Source: Betaproteobacteria bacterium
GTDB lineage: Bacteria; Pseudomonadota; Gammaproteobacteria; Burkholderiales; SG8-39
Length of the DNA: 13,288 nucleotides
Assembly (NCBI GenBank): GCA_019245555.1
Contig: JAFARH010000359.1
Span: 1 to 13,288, forward strand
Direction of reading: 5' to 3'
Below, piece by piece: positions 1 through 6,392 of this stretch. Within the stretch, counting starts at the first letter, position 1; each line of letters begins with the position of its first letter. The notes under the pieces are model-generated. The model worked only from the letters and a program-made list of their open reading frames with translations. It was not told the DNA's origin and searched no databases. A program made the translations under genes and the position numbers.

Positions 1-82
1 CCGAACCTATGTTTGTGGTGTCAACTAGGTCGAGTCCAAAGTTCCGTCCCACTGGCACCGCAGCGGCCCGCTTTTCTAGCAG

Positions 83-982
83 CTAGCGCAGATTTGCGAC
101 TCCGAAAGGTACATGCCCGGCGGGAACATGCTGGCGGGCCGAATCCACGTGGCCGCGCTGATCGTCGAAATAGAAATCCGGCTCGAAGGCCTTGAGGAAC
201 TCGCCCTTGTCGAGCCCGCCGAGGAACATGAGCTCGTCGACGGCGATGTTCCATTCCATAAGCGTACGCACAGCGCGCTCATGAGCCGGCGCACTTCGCG
301 CAGTGACGAGCGCCGTGCGGACCTTCACTGGAGCCTCTTTCTCGCTCTGAAGACGATGCAGCGCCTCCAATAGTGGTTTGAAGGGACCGGGCGGCAGCGG
401 CTGTAGCGCATTCGCCGTCTCGTGCTTGGTGAACGCATCAAGCCCCTCACGCTGGAAGACGCGCTCCGCTTCATCGGAGAAGAGCACGGCATCGCCATCG
501 AAGGCGATGCGCAGCTCGTCGGCGTGCCGGCTCGCAGCCTGCGCCGACTCCGGATAGACGCGCGCCGCTGGGCACTTGGCGGCCAGCGCGCCCATGACGT
601 CCGCCTCATTCGCGGACAGGAAGAGGTTGGCCTTCAGCGCGTCCAGGTACTGATAGGGCGATCGACCGCGCGTGAACACGCCGCGCTCGATGGCAAGCCC
701 GGCGAGCTTGGCCGATCGGAAGATGCGCAGGCCGGAGACCGGGTCGTTCTTCGAGAGCATCACCACTTCGACCCGCTGCGCCTGCGCCGTGTTGAATGCG
801 AGGAGCTTCTTCACCAGCGGAAAGGCGACACCTTGGCGGGCGGGCACGTCGAGCCGACCGTACTGCAGCGCTATGTAGGCCTGCTCGCCGTCCTTCTCGA
901 AGACCCGGTTCTCTTCCTCGAAGTCGAAGAGAGCCCGCGACGAGATCGCGACGACGAGCTTGCCTTCGACCGAATAGGGCAT
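83..982 (-). CDS. Cytosolic 5'-nucleotidase (NT5C1 family)
   Basis: A 299-residue protein that resembles the NT5C1-type 5'-nucleotidases (PF06189), which dephosphorylate nucleoside monophosphates such as AMP in the cytoplasm. Visible signatures are the N-terminal block EGKLVVAISSRALFD, the LSKNDP segment, the HAD-like DGDAVLFSDE motif with D162 as the presumed nucleophile and D164 as the acid/base, and a late acidic pair D273-D274 that would complete metal binding. There is no signal peptide or membrane segment. The length fits the bacterial members I know of. The ATG at 982 is chosen because the conserved N-terminus begins right after it; I see no good Shine-Dalgarno before it. The gene diverges from the XRE-hyf operon across 92 bases. 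The family is recognised by motif memory; the exact substrate is not predictable. Confidence 0.9.
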   Translation of the reverse strand: MPYSVEGKLVVAISSRALFDFEEENRVFEKDGEQAYIALQYGRLDVPARQGVAFPLVKKLLAFNTAQAQRVEVVMLSKNDPVSGLRIFRSAKLAGLAIERGVFTRGRSPYQYLDALKANLFLSANEADVMGALAAKCPAARVYPESAQAASRHADELRIAFDGDAVLFSDEAERVFQREGLDAFTKHETANALQPLPPGPFKPLLEALHRLQSEKEAPVKVRTALVTARSAPAHERAVRTLMEWNIAVDELMFLGGLDKGEFLKAFEPDFYFDDQRGHVDSARQHVPAGHVPFGVANLR

Positions 983-1008
983 GGGCTTATTATGCGCCCG
1001 TTGCCCGT

Positions 1009-1036
1009 TACATCAGTAGTGATGTACCATACATCA
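1009..1036. promoter_or_regulatory. Putative operator: three alternating 7-base half-sites
   Basis: TACATCA (1009-1015), TGATGTA (1020-1026) and TACATCA (1030-1036) follow one another with 4- and 3-base spacers. The central half-site forms a perfect inverted repeat with each neighbour, and the outer two are direct repeats 21 bases apart, two helical turns. This lies 39-66 bases ahead of the small XRE regulator gene, where an autoregulatory operator would be expected. That the XRE protein binds it is inference. Confidence 0.6.
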
Positions 1037-1061
1037 TCTCTGCCGTATTGGATCGATTAAA

Positions 1062-1066
1062 TAAGG
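1062..1066 (+). promoter_or_regulatory. Ribosome binding site of the XRE regulator gene
   Basis: TAAGG, with eight bases between it and the ATG at 1075, is a clear Shine-Dalgarno element and supports that start as the entry point for translation of the whole overlapping operon. Confidence 0.55.
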
Positions 1067-1074
1067 CCTAAGCC

Positions 1075-1329
1075 ATGATTACTTCCCGACAGCTACGGGC
1101 GGCCCGCGCCCTGGCCGGCATCGACCAGCGCGCTCTCGCCAAGGCGTCGCGCCTGTCGCTGCCGACGATCCAGCGGATGGAAGCGAGTGATGGCGTGATC
1201 CGCGGCAACGTGGAATCCCTCATGAAGCTGATCGCAGCGCTCGATCGCCTGGGGATCGAGCTCATCAACGAGGGCACGACCAGCGAAACCGGCGGACGCG
1301 GCATCCGCTTGAAGAGAAAGGCGACGTGA
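1075..1329 (+). CDS. Small XRE-family helix-turn-helix regulator
   Basis: An 84-residue DNA-binding protein consisting almost only of one Cro/C1-type helix-turn-helix domain. Residues about 5-60 form the domain; the HTH itself spans about 18-37, with QRALAKAS as the first helix and LPTIQRMEAS as the recognition helix. The tail around GIELINEG and GRGIRLK resembles that of other short stand-alone XRE regulators. A TAAGG site precedes the ATG. Its TGA stop overlaps the GTG start of hyfB (GTGA), so it is the first gene of the hyf operon and is probably made in proportion to it. The inverted repeats at 1009-1036 are its likely target. No partner toxin is present, so a toxin-antitoxin role is unlikely. 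Whether it represses or activates cannot be seen. Confidence 0.88.
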   Translation: MITSRQLRAARALAGIDQRALAKASRLSLPTIQRMEASDGVIRGNVESLMKLIAALDRLGIELINEGTTSETGGRGIRLKRKAT

Positions 1330-3338
1330 CGGCGGAATTGCTCCTCTGGTGCGTCGCCGCGCTGCTCGCGACCGGCGCCGCAGGGCTCCTGCTTCACCGC
1401 CGCCCGATGGCGTCGGCGGCGGTGTACGCCGCGTCCCTGGCGATCACCGCCGCAGCGCTGACGATTTCTGCACGAGCCCTACTTTCGCCGGCCTCACTGA
1501 ACGGCGTGATTTCCCTGCCGCTCGGCCTGCCTTGGCTCGGGACGCATTTCAAGGTCGATGCGCTCTCCGCGTTCTTCCTGCTGGTCATCAATGTCGGCGG
1601 CGCAATGGCGAGCCTTTTCGCGCTCGGCTACGGACGCCACGAGGAGACGCCCGGACGGGTCCTGCCTTTTTTTCCCGCGTTCCTCGCCGGCATGAATGCG
1701 GTCCTCTTGGCCGCAGACGCCTTCACGTTCCTCTTCGCCTGGGAATTCATGTCGCTTTCGTCCTGGGCGCTCGTCATGGCGCATCACCGGCGCGCCGGGA
1801 ATGCGGCCGCAGGTTATCTCTATCTCCTCATGGCGAGCTTCGGCACCCTCGCGCTGCTGCTCGCCTTCGGACTACTGGCAGGCCCTTCGGGCGCCTATGA
1901 CTTCGCCGCGATCCGGCAAATGCCGCCGGCGGCAGCCGTCTCGGCGGTGGTGCTTGTCCTCGCCCTGATCGGCGCCGGCTCAAAAGCTGGACTGGTGCCC
2001 TTGCACGTCTGGCTGCCTCTCGCTCACCCCGCGGCGCCGACGCACGTCTCGGCGCTCATGAGCGGCGTCATGACCAAGGTTGCCGTGTACGGCTTCGTCC
2101 GCATCGTCTTCGACCTGCTCGGGCCGCCGACCTGGTGGTGGGGCGCAGTCGTGCCATTCATCGGCGGCATCACCGCAGTCATGGGCGTCTTGTATGCGCT
2201 GCTGCAAAACGACCTTAAGCGCCTCCTCGCCTACAGCACAGTGGAGAACATCGGCATCATCTTTGTCGGCCTCGGCCTTGCGCTCGCCTTCGAGGCAAAC
2301 GAGATGCAGGCCGCCGCGGCCCTCGCATTCACCGCCGCACTGCTTCACGTCTTCAACCATTCCCTCTTCAAGAGCCTGCTCTTCTTTGGCGCAGGCGCCG
2401 TGCTTTCGAGCACCGGCGAGCGCGACATGGACCGGCTGGGCGGCCTGATCCATCGCATGCCGCGCACGGCGTTCGCATTCCTCATCGGGTCGGCGGCGAT
2501 TTCGGCGCTGCCGCCTTTCAACGGCTTCGTATCCGAATGGCTCACGTTCCAGGCGATTTTGCTCAGTCCGACCCTGCCGCAATGGCTGCTCAAGTTCCTG
2601 GTCCCGGCGGTGGGCGCGCTGCTCGCGCTCGCTGCGGCCCTCGCGGGCGCATGCTTCGTGAAGGCATTCGGCTTCACATTCCTCGGCCGGCCGCGAAGCG
2701 ACATCGCTCGAGAAGCAGCAGACACCGACCGATGGTCGATCGCGGGCATGTTCATCCTCGCGGCCCTCTGCCTGGTGGCGGGCATCCTGCCCGGCTACTT
2801 CATCGATGCGCTCGGCCCCGTGATCGAAGCGATGACCGGGGCAAGCCTGCCCCGTCAGGAGCAGCTTGACTGGCTCACGATCGTGCCGATCGCACAGAGC
2901 CGCAGTTCCTATAACGGACTGCTCGTCTTCTTCTTCATCGTGCTGTCGGCGAGCCTTGCCGCTGAGGCGATCCATCGCTGGGCCTCGGCGGCCGTGCGGC
3001 GCTCCGCGCCATGGGATTGCGGCTTTCCGGATTCAAGTCCAGCCACGCAGTACTCGCCTGGCAGCTTTTCGCAGCCGATTCGCCGCGTCTTCGGCAGCGT
3101 GCTCTTCCGGGCGCATGAAGAGGTGCAGATGCCGCCGCCAGGCGATGCATCGCCGGCGCGACTGCAGGTGCGCTTGCGCGACCTGCCGTGGGACGTGATC
3201 TATGCGCCGATGGCACGCGCGGTCGCGTATTGCGCCGAGCGGGTGAATGCGCTGCAGTTCCTCACGATCCGCGGTTACCTGACGCTCGTCTTCAGCGCCC
3301 TCGTCGTGCTGCTCATGGTCCTCGCCATATGGCAATGA
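1326..3338 (+). CDS. hyfB: Hydrogenase-4 subunit B-like antiporter subunit (NuoL/MrpA type)
   Basis: A 670-residue integral membrane protein of the proton-conducting antiporter-like family (PF00361) found in complex I, Mrp antiporters and group 4 hydrogenases. Nearly all the sequence is hydrophobic helices. The ion-path residues are kept: E140 in LFAWEFMSLSSW (TM5 Glu of NuoL), K220 in GSKAGLVPLHVWLP (TM7 Lys), K251 in the next helix, K349 in HSLFKSLLFFGAG, and K446 in FVKAFGFTFLG (TM12 position). The C-terminal part with PWDCGFP and the GSVLFRAHEEVQ stretch is typical of HyfB/HycC rather than NuoL. It should translocate protons or Na+ when the core turns over. Start is GTG, overlapping the XRE stop by four bases, with AAAGG just upstream. 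The stop overlaps the hyfC start region. Confidence 0.92.
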   Translation: MTAELLLWCVAALLATGAAGLLLHRRPMASAAVYAASLAITAAALTISARALLSPASLNGVISLPLGLPWLGTHFKVDALSAFFLLVINVGGAMASLFALGYGRHEETPGRVLPFFPAFLAGMNAVLLAADAFTFLFAWEFMSLSSWALVMAHHRRAGNAAAGYLYLLMASFGTLALLLAFGLLAGPSGAYDFAAIRQMPPAAAVSAVVLVLALIGAGSKAGLVPLHVWLPLAHPAAPTHVSALMSGVMTKVAVYGFVRIVFDLLGPPTWWWGAVVPFIGGITAVMGVLYALLQNDLKRLLAYSTVENIGIIFVGLGLALAFEANEMQAAAALAFTAALLHVFNHSLFKSLLFFGAGAVLSSTGERDMDRLGGLIHRMPRTAFAFLIGSAAISALPPFNGFVSEWLTFQAILLSPTLPQWLLKFLVPAVGALLALAAALAGACFVKAFGFTFLGRPRSDIAREAADTDRWSIAGMFILAALCLVAGILPGYFIDALGPVIEAMTGASLPRQEQLDWLTIVPIAQSRSSYNGLLVFFFIVLSASLAAEAIHRWASAAVRRSAPWDCGFPDSSPATQYSPGSFSQPIRRVFGSVLFRAHEEVQMPPPGDASPARLQVRLRDLPWDVIYAPMARAVAYCAERVNALQFLTIRGYLTLVFSALVVLLMVLAIWQ

Positions 3339-4285
3339 TGGCCGACCTGTTCGTGCAGTTCTGCGAGATGCTGGTCGTGCTCGGCCTGGCGCCGCTGCTC
3401 GCCGGTTACGTGCGCACGCTGAAGGCACGCCTTGTCGGGCGACGCGGTCCGCCCCTGCTGCAGCCCTATCGCGACCTGTTGCGGCTCATTCGCAAGGAGG
3501 TCGTGCTTGCGGATTCGGCGTCGTGGCTCTTCCGGGCGGCCCCTTACATCGTGTTTGCGGCGACCTGGGTGGCCGCTGCGCTGGTGCCGACGTTCGCCAC
3601 CGGACTTCTCTTCAATTACGCGGCCGACATGATCGCCATCGTGGCGCTTCTTGCGTCGGCAAGGTTCATGCTGGCGCTCGCGGGACTGGACGTCGGCACG
3701 AGCTTCGGCGGCATCGGCTCCAGCCGCGAGATGATGATCGCGTCGCTCGCTGAGCCCGCCATGGTGATGGTGGTCTTCACGCTCTCGCTCCTGGCGGGCT
3801 CGACTCAGCTCTCGTCGATCGCGGCTTTCATGCAGGGGCCAGGCGTCGGCTTGCGCGTGTCGCTCGCCATGGCCCTCGTCGCGCTGATCATGGTGGCTAT
3901 CGCAGAAAACGCCCGCATTCCCGTCGACAATCCGGCAACGCACCTCGAGCTCACGATGGTGCACGAGGCGATGATCATCGAGTACTCCGGACGACATCTC
4001 GCGCTCATCGAGCTGGCATCGTTCGTGAAGCTGCTGCTCTATATCTCGATCATCGGTTGTGTCTTCGCGCCATGGGGCATCGCCGTGGCCGGACAAGGGC
4101 TCGAGGCGTACCTCGTCGGCCTCGCTGTGTACGTCGTCAAACTGGCGGTCGCGGGCCTGCTGCTCGCGCTGTTCGAGACCGCTATCGCGAAGATGCGCGT
4201 GTTCCGCTATTCCGATTTCCTCGGCTCGGCTCTCATGCTCGGCGTGCTCGCCACGCTGCTCCTTTTCGTGTCGCGCATCGCATGA
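3335..4285 (+). CDS. hyfC: Hydrogenase-4 subunit C-like membrane subunit (NuoH/ND1 type)
   Basis: About 316 residues, the usual size of HyfC/HycD, relatives of complex I NuoH, which anchor the soluble core on the membrane. The conserved cytoplasmic loop ENARIPVDNPATHLEL followed by MVHEAMIIEYSG is diagnostic; in NuoH the matching loop lines the quinone channel. The segment LVGRRGPPLLQPYRDLLRL after the first helix is also typical. Around eight hydrophobic helices are visible. Three in-frame ATGs stand at 3329, 3335 and 3338; I chose 3335 because it gives an ATGA overlap with the hyfB stop, but 3329 is equally possible. The open frame runs further upstream inside hyfB, but that part reads like an out-of-frame shadow. 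I see no Shine-Dalgarno, so translation probably depends on coupling to hyfB. Confidence 0.92.
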   Translation: MMADLFVQFCEMLVVLGLAPLLAGYVRTLKARLVGRRGPPLLQPYRDLLRLIRKEVVLADSASWLFRAAPYIVFAATWVAAALVPTFATGLLFNYAADMIAIVALLASARFMLALAGLDVGTSFGGIGSSREMMIASLAEPAMVMVVFTLSLLAGSTQLSSIAAFMQGPGVGLRVSLAMALVALIMVAIAENARIPVDNPATHLELTMVHEAMIIEYSGRHLALIELASFVKLLLYISIIGCVFAPWGIAVAGQGLEAYLVGLAVYVVKLAVAGLLLALFETAIAKMRVFRYSDFLGSALMLGVLATLLLFVSRIA

Positions 4286-4947
4286 TCACCCCGCTCGCCT
4301 TCGACGTCGCGCACCTCTTCGCTGGCAGTCTCGTGCTCGTGAGCTTCATGCTCCTCTACCAGGACCGCATGACCGGGCTAGTGAACACCTTTGCCTTGCA
4401 TGCACTTGTCGTGTCCTTCTCAGTGGCATGGCAGGCCTACATCCAGCAGGCCCCGCACCTCTACATCACCGCAGCGATCGCCCTTGGCATCAAGGCGATC
4501 GTCATTCCGGTCGTCTTGCATCGGATGATTGTGCGCCTCGGCATCCACCGCACGATCGAGCCCGTCGTTGGCGTGGGCCTGACGATGCTCGCCGGCATCG
4601 GACTGATCGCCCTGTCCATCATGGTCATGCTGCCGATCACCGCGCAGGCGGGGACCCTCGCCCGCGAAGACCTTGCATTCGCGTTGTCGGTGATCCTCCT
4701 TGGACTCCTGATGATGATTTCAAGGCGCAACGCCGTCAGCCAGGTGATCGGCTTCATGTCGATCGAGAACGGCCTGATCCTCGCCGCCACAGGCGCGAAA
4801 GGCATGCCCCTCGTCGTGGAAATCAGCGTGGCCTTCTCAATCCTCGTTGCCCTGATTGTCATCGGCATCTTCCTGTTCCGCATCCGGGAGCGCTTCGAGA
4901 CCGTGGACATCCACCTGCTGCACGAGCATCGCGGGGAGCAGCCATGA
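4282..4947 (+). CDS. hyfE: Hydrogenase-4 subunit E-like membrane subunit (NuoK-like)
   Basis: A 221-residue membrane protein close in size to E. coli HyfE (about 216). It has roughly six or seven helices; the region around SRRNAVSQVIGFMSIENGLIL is the NuoK/MrpC-like signature, including the Glu in MSIENG that in NuoK belongs to the proton path. The C-terminus is a charged tail (RIRERFETVDIHLLHEH). It should link the NuoH-like subunit to the antiporter subunits. The ATG at 4282 overlaps the hyfC stop as ATGA, and the stop overlaps the hyfF start the same way. The open frame extends upstream inside hyfC, but that part is not membrane-protein-like and is a shadow. Confidence 0.9.
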   Translation: MITPLAFDVAHLFAGSLVLVSFMLLYQDRMTGLVNTFALHALVVSFSVAWQAYIQQAPHLYITAAIALGIKAIVIPVVLHRMIVRLGIHRTIEPVVGVGLTMLAGIGLIALSIMVMLPITAQAGTLAREDLAFALSVILLGLLMMISRRNAVSQVIGFMSIENGLILAATGAKGMPLVVEISVAFSILVALIVIGIFLFRIRERFETVDIHLLHEHRGEQP

Positions 4948-6392
4948 ACTTGAGCGGCGAACTCGTCCTCGCGGCCATCCTTGTCATACCAGCCCTCGGT
5001 GCAGGCGTGCTCGCGCTCGTCGCCGATGACCGCAAAGGAGCGTGGCTCAACGTCTTCATCTCGTTCCTGACCTTCTGCTGTGCGCTCGCGCTCTTGCTCG
5101 AGCGCCCGGCGTCCGGTCCTTTCCTGATCGTGGACGATCTGAACGCGGTATTCGTGATCATCAGCACGCTCGTCGCATTTACCACCAGCGTGTTCAGCGC
5201 GAGCTACATTGCGCACGAGCTCGACACCGGGCACCTGACGCACGCGTTTCTGCGCTTCTATCACGCGATGTATCAGATGCTGATGTTCGGCATGAATCTC
5301 GCCCTCCTATCGAACAACATTGGTTTGATGTGGGTTGCAGTGGAGCTTGCCACGCTGACCACCGTGGTAATGGTCGGGATCTACCGCACGCCTGCGGCGC
5401 TCGAGGCGGCATGGAAGTACTTCCTGCTCGGCAGCGTCGGCATTGCGCTCGCGCTCTTCGGCACGATCCTCGTCTATCTCGCCGCGCGAGCGGTCGTGGG
5501 CGAGGGCCTGGACGCCATGGCGTGGGACGTGCTCGTGGCCAACGCCTCCGGCTTCGATCCGGCGTTCCTCAATCTCGCATTCGTCTTCCTCCTGCTCGGC
5601 TACGGCACGAAGGTCGGGCTCGTACCGCTGCATGCCTGGCTACCCGATGCGCACGCCGAAGGTCCGACGCCGATTTCCGCTGTGCTTTCAGGTTTGCTCC
5701 TAAACGTGGCGCTTTTCGCGGTACTCCGGTTCAAGAGCATCATGTCCGCCAATCCTGCTGCGCTTGCCCCCGGTCCCCTGATGGTCACCCTCGGGCTCGC
5801 GTCCGTAGTGTTCGCAGCGCTGATGCTTTATCGCCGGCAGGACATCAAGCGCCTTTTCGCGTACTCGTCGATCGAGCACATGGGGATCATCACGTTTGCA
5901 TTCGGCATGGGCGGCCCGCTCGCAAACTTCGCCGGCCTGCTGCACATGGCGCTCCACAGCCTCACCAAATCAGCGATATTCTTTTGCGTCGGTCATATCG
6001 CGCAGGTCAAAGGCACGCAGCGCATGGCCGATATTCGCGGCCTCACCGTGTCGCATCCGACGCTCGGTTGGAGCTTGGGCCTCGGCGTTTTGGCGATAGC
6101 GGGTTTGCCGCCGATGGGACTCTTCATGACCGAGTTCCTGATCATCACATCGACCTTCGCACGAGCCCCAGTCCTCGCCATCGTGCTCGGCGTGAGCCTC
6201 CTCATCGGGCTCGGCGCGCTTTTGCTCCGCCTCAACGGGCTCGCGTTCGGCGATCCGGATGGTCGTAGCAATCCCTCCAAGGCGTCGTATCTCCCAATAG
6301 GCATGCACCTCGCGCTTGTGTTCGCGGCCGGCATCTGGCTGCCTCCGGCACTTGTAGCGTGGTTCCAATACGTGGCGGCGCTTCTTAGCTGA
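4944..6392 (+). CDS. hyfF: Hydrogenase-4 subunit F-like antiporter subunit (NuoM/NuoN type)
   Basis: A 482-residue antiporter-like membrane protein (PF00361), second such subunit of the complex. Key residues are E134 in WVAVELATLTTV (TM5 Glu), K223 in GYGTKVGLVPLHAWLPDAH (TM7 Lys), the RRQDIKRLFAYSSIEHMG segment and the Lys in HSLTKSAIFFCVGH. The length and the motif FLLLGYGTKVGLVPLH are typical of HyfF. The start ATG overlaps the hyfE stop (ATGA) and has a good GGGGAG Shine-Dalgarno nine bases or so before it; the stop shares one base with the hyfG start (TGATG). The frame is open upstream of 4944 through hyfE but that part is arginine/histidine-rich shadow sequence. With HyfB it gives two pumping modules; the third module of E. 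coli hydrogenase 4, HyfD, is absent. Confidence 0.92.
   Translation: MNLSGELVLAAILVIPALGAGVLALVADDRKGAWLNVFISFLTFCCALALLLERPASGPFLIVDDLNAVFVIISTLVAFTTSVFSASYIAHELDTGHLTHAFLRFYHAMYQMLMFGMNLALLSNNIGLMWVAVELATLTTVVMVGIYRTPAALEAAWKYFLLGSVGIALALFGTILVYLAARAVVGEGLDAMAWDVLVANASGFDPAFLNLAFVFLLLGYGTKVGLVPLHAWLPDAHAEGPTPISAVLSGLLLNVALFAVLRFKSIMSANPAALAPGPLMVTLGLASVVFAALMLYRRQDIKRLFAYSSIEHMGIITFAFGMGGPLANFAGLLHMALHSLTKSAIFFCVGHIAQVKGTQRMADIRGLTVSHPTLGWSLGLGVLAIAGLPPMGLFMTEFLIITSTFARAPVLAIVLGVSLLIGLGALLLRLNGLAFGDPDGRSNPSKASYLPIGMHLALVFAAGIWLPPALVAWFQYVAALLS

Larger units (their letters stand above)
983..1074. promoter_or_regulatory. Divergent intergenic region between the nucleotidase and the XRE-hyf operon
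   Basis: This 92-base gap must hold promoters for both directions. On the plus strand TTGCCC (1001-1006) and TACCAT (1025-1030), 18 bases apart, are a possible weak promoter that would be covered by the operator described separately. On the minus strand CATAAT (994 to 989) matches a -10 box in five of six positions and lies only six bases from the nucleotidase ATG, so that transcript could be leaderless or nearly so. The assignment of these boxes is inference from consensus only. Confidence 0.35.

Noticed and set aside
1075..1329. Antitoxin of a toxin-antitoxin pair
   Set aside because: The next gene is a 670-residue pump subunit and the divergent gene is a nucleotidase with a standard housekeeping family; no HipA-, HigB- or RelE-like partner is present.
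1980..2975. Long minus-strand open frame (331 codons) opposite hyfB
   Set aside because: Its product is extremely rich in Arg, Glu, His and Asp with no domain, the usual shadow of a GC-rich membrane-protein gene.
3275..4096. Minus-strand open frame (273 codons) opposite hyfC
   Set aside because: Low-complexity charged product (His, Arg, Glu) mirroring hydrophobic codons; no motif.
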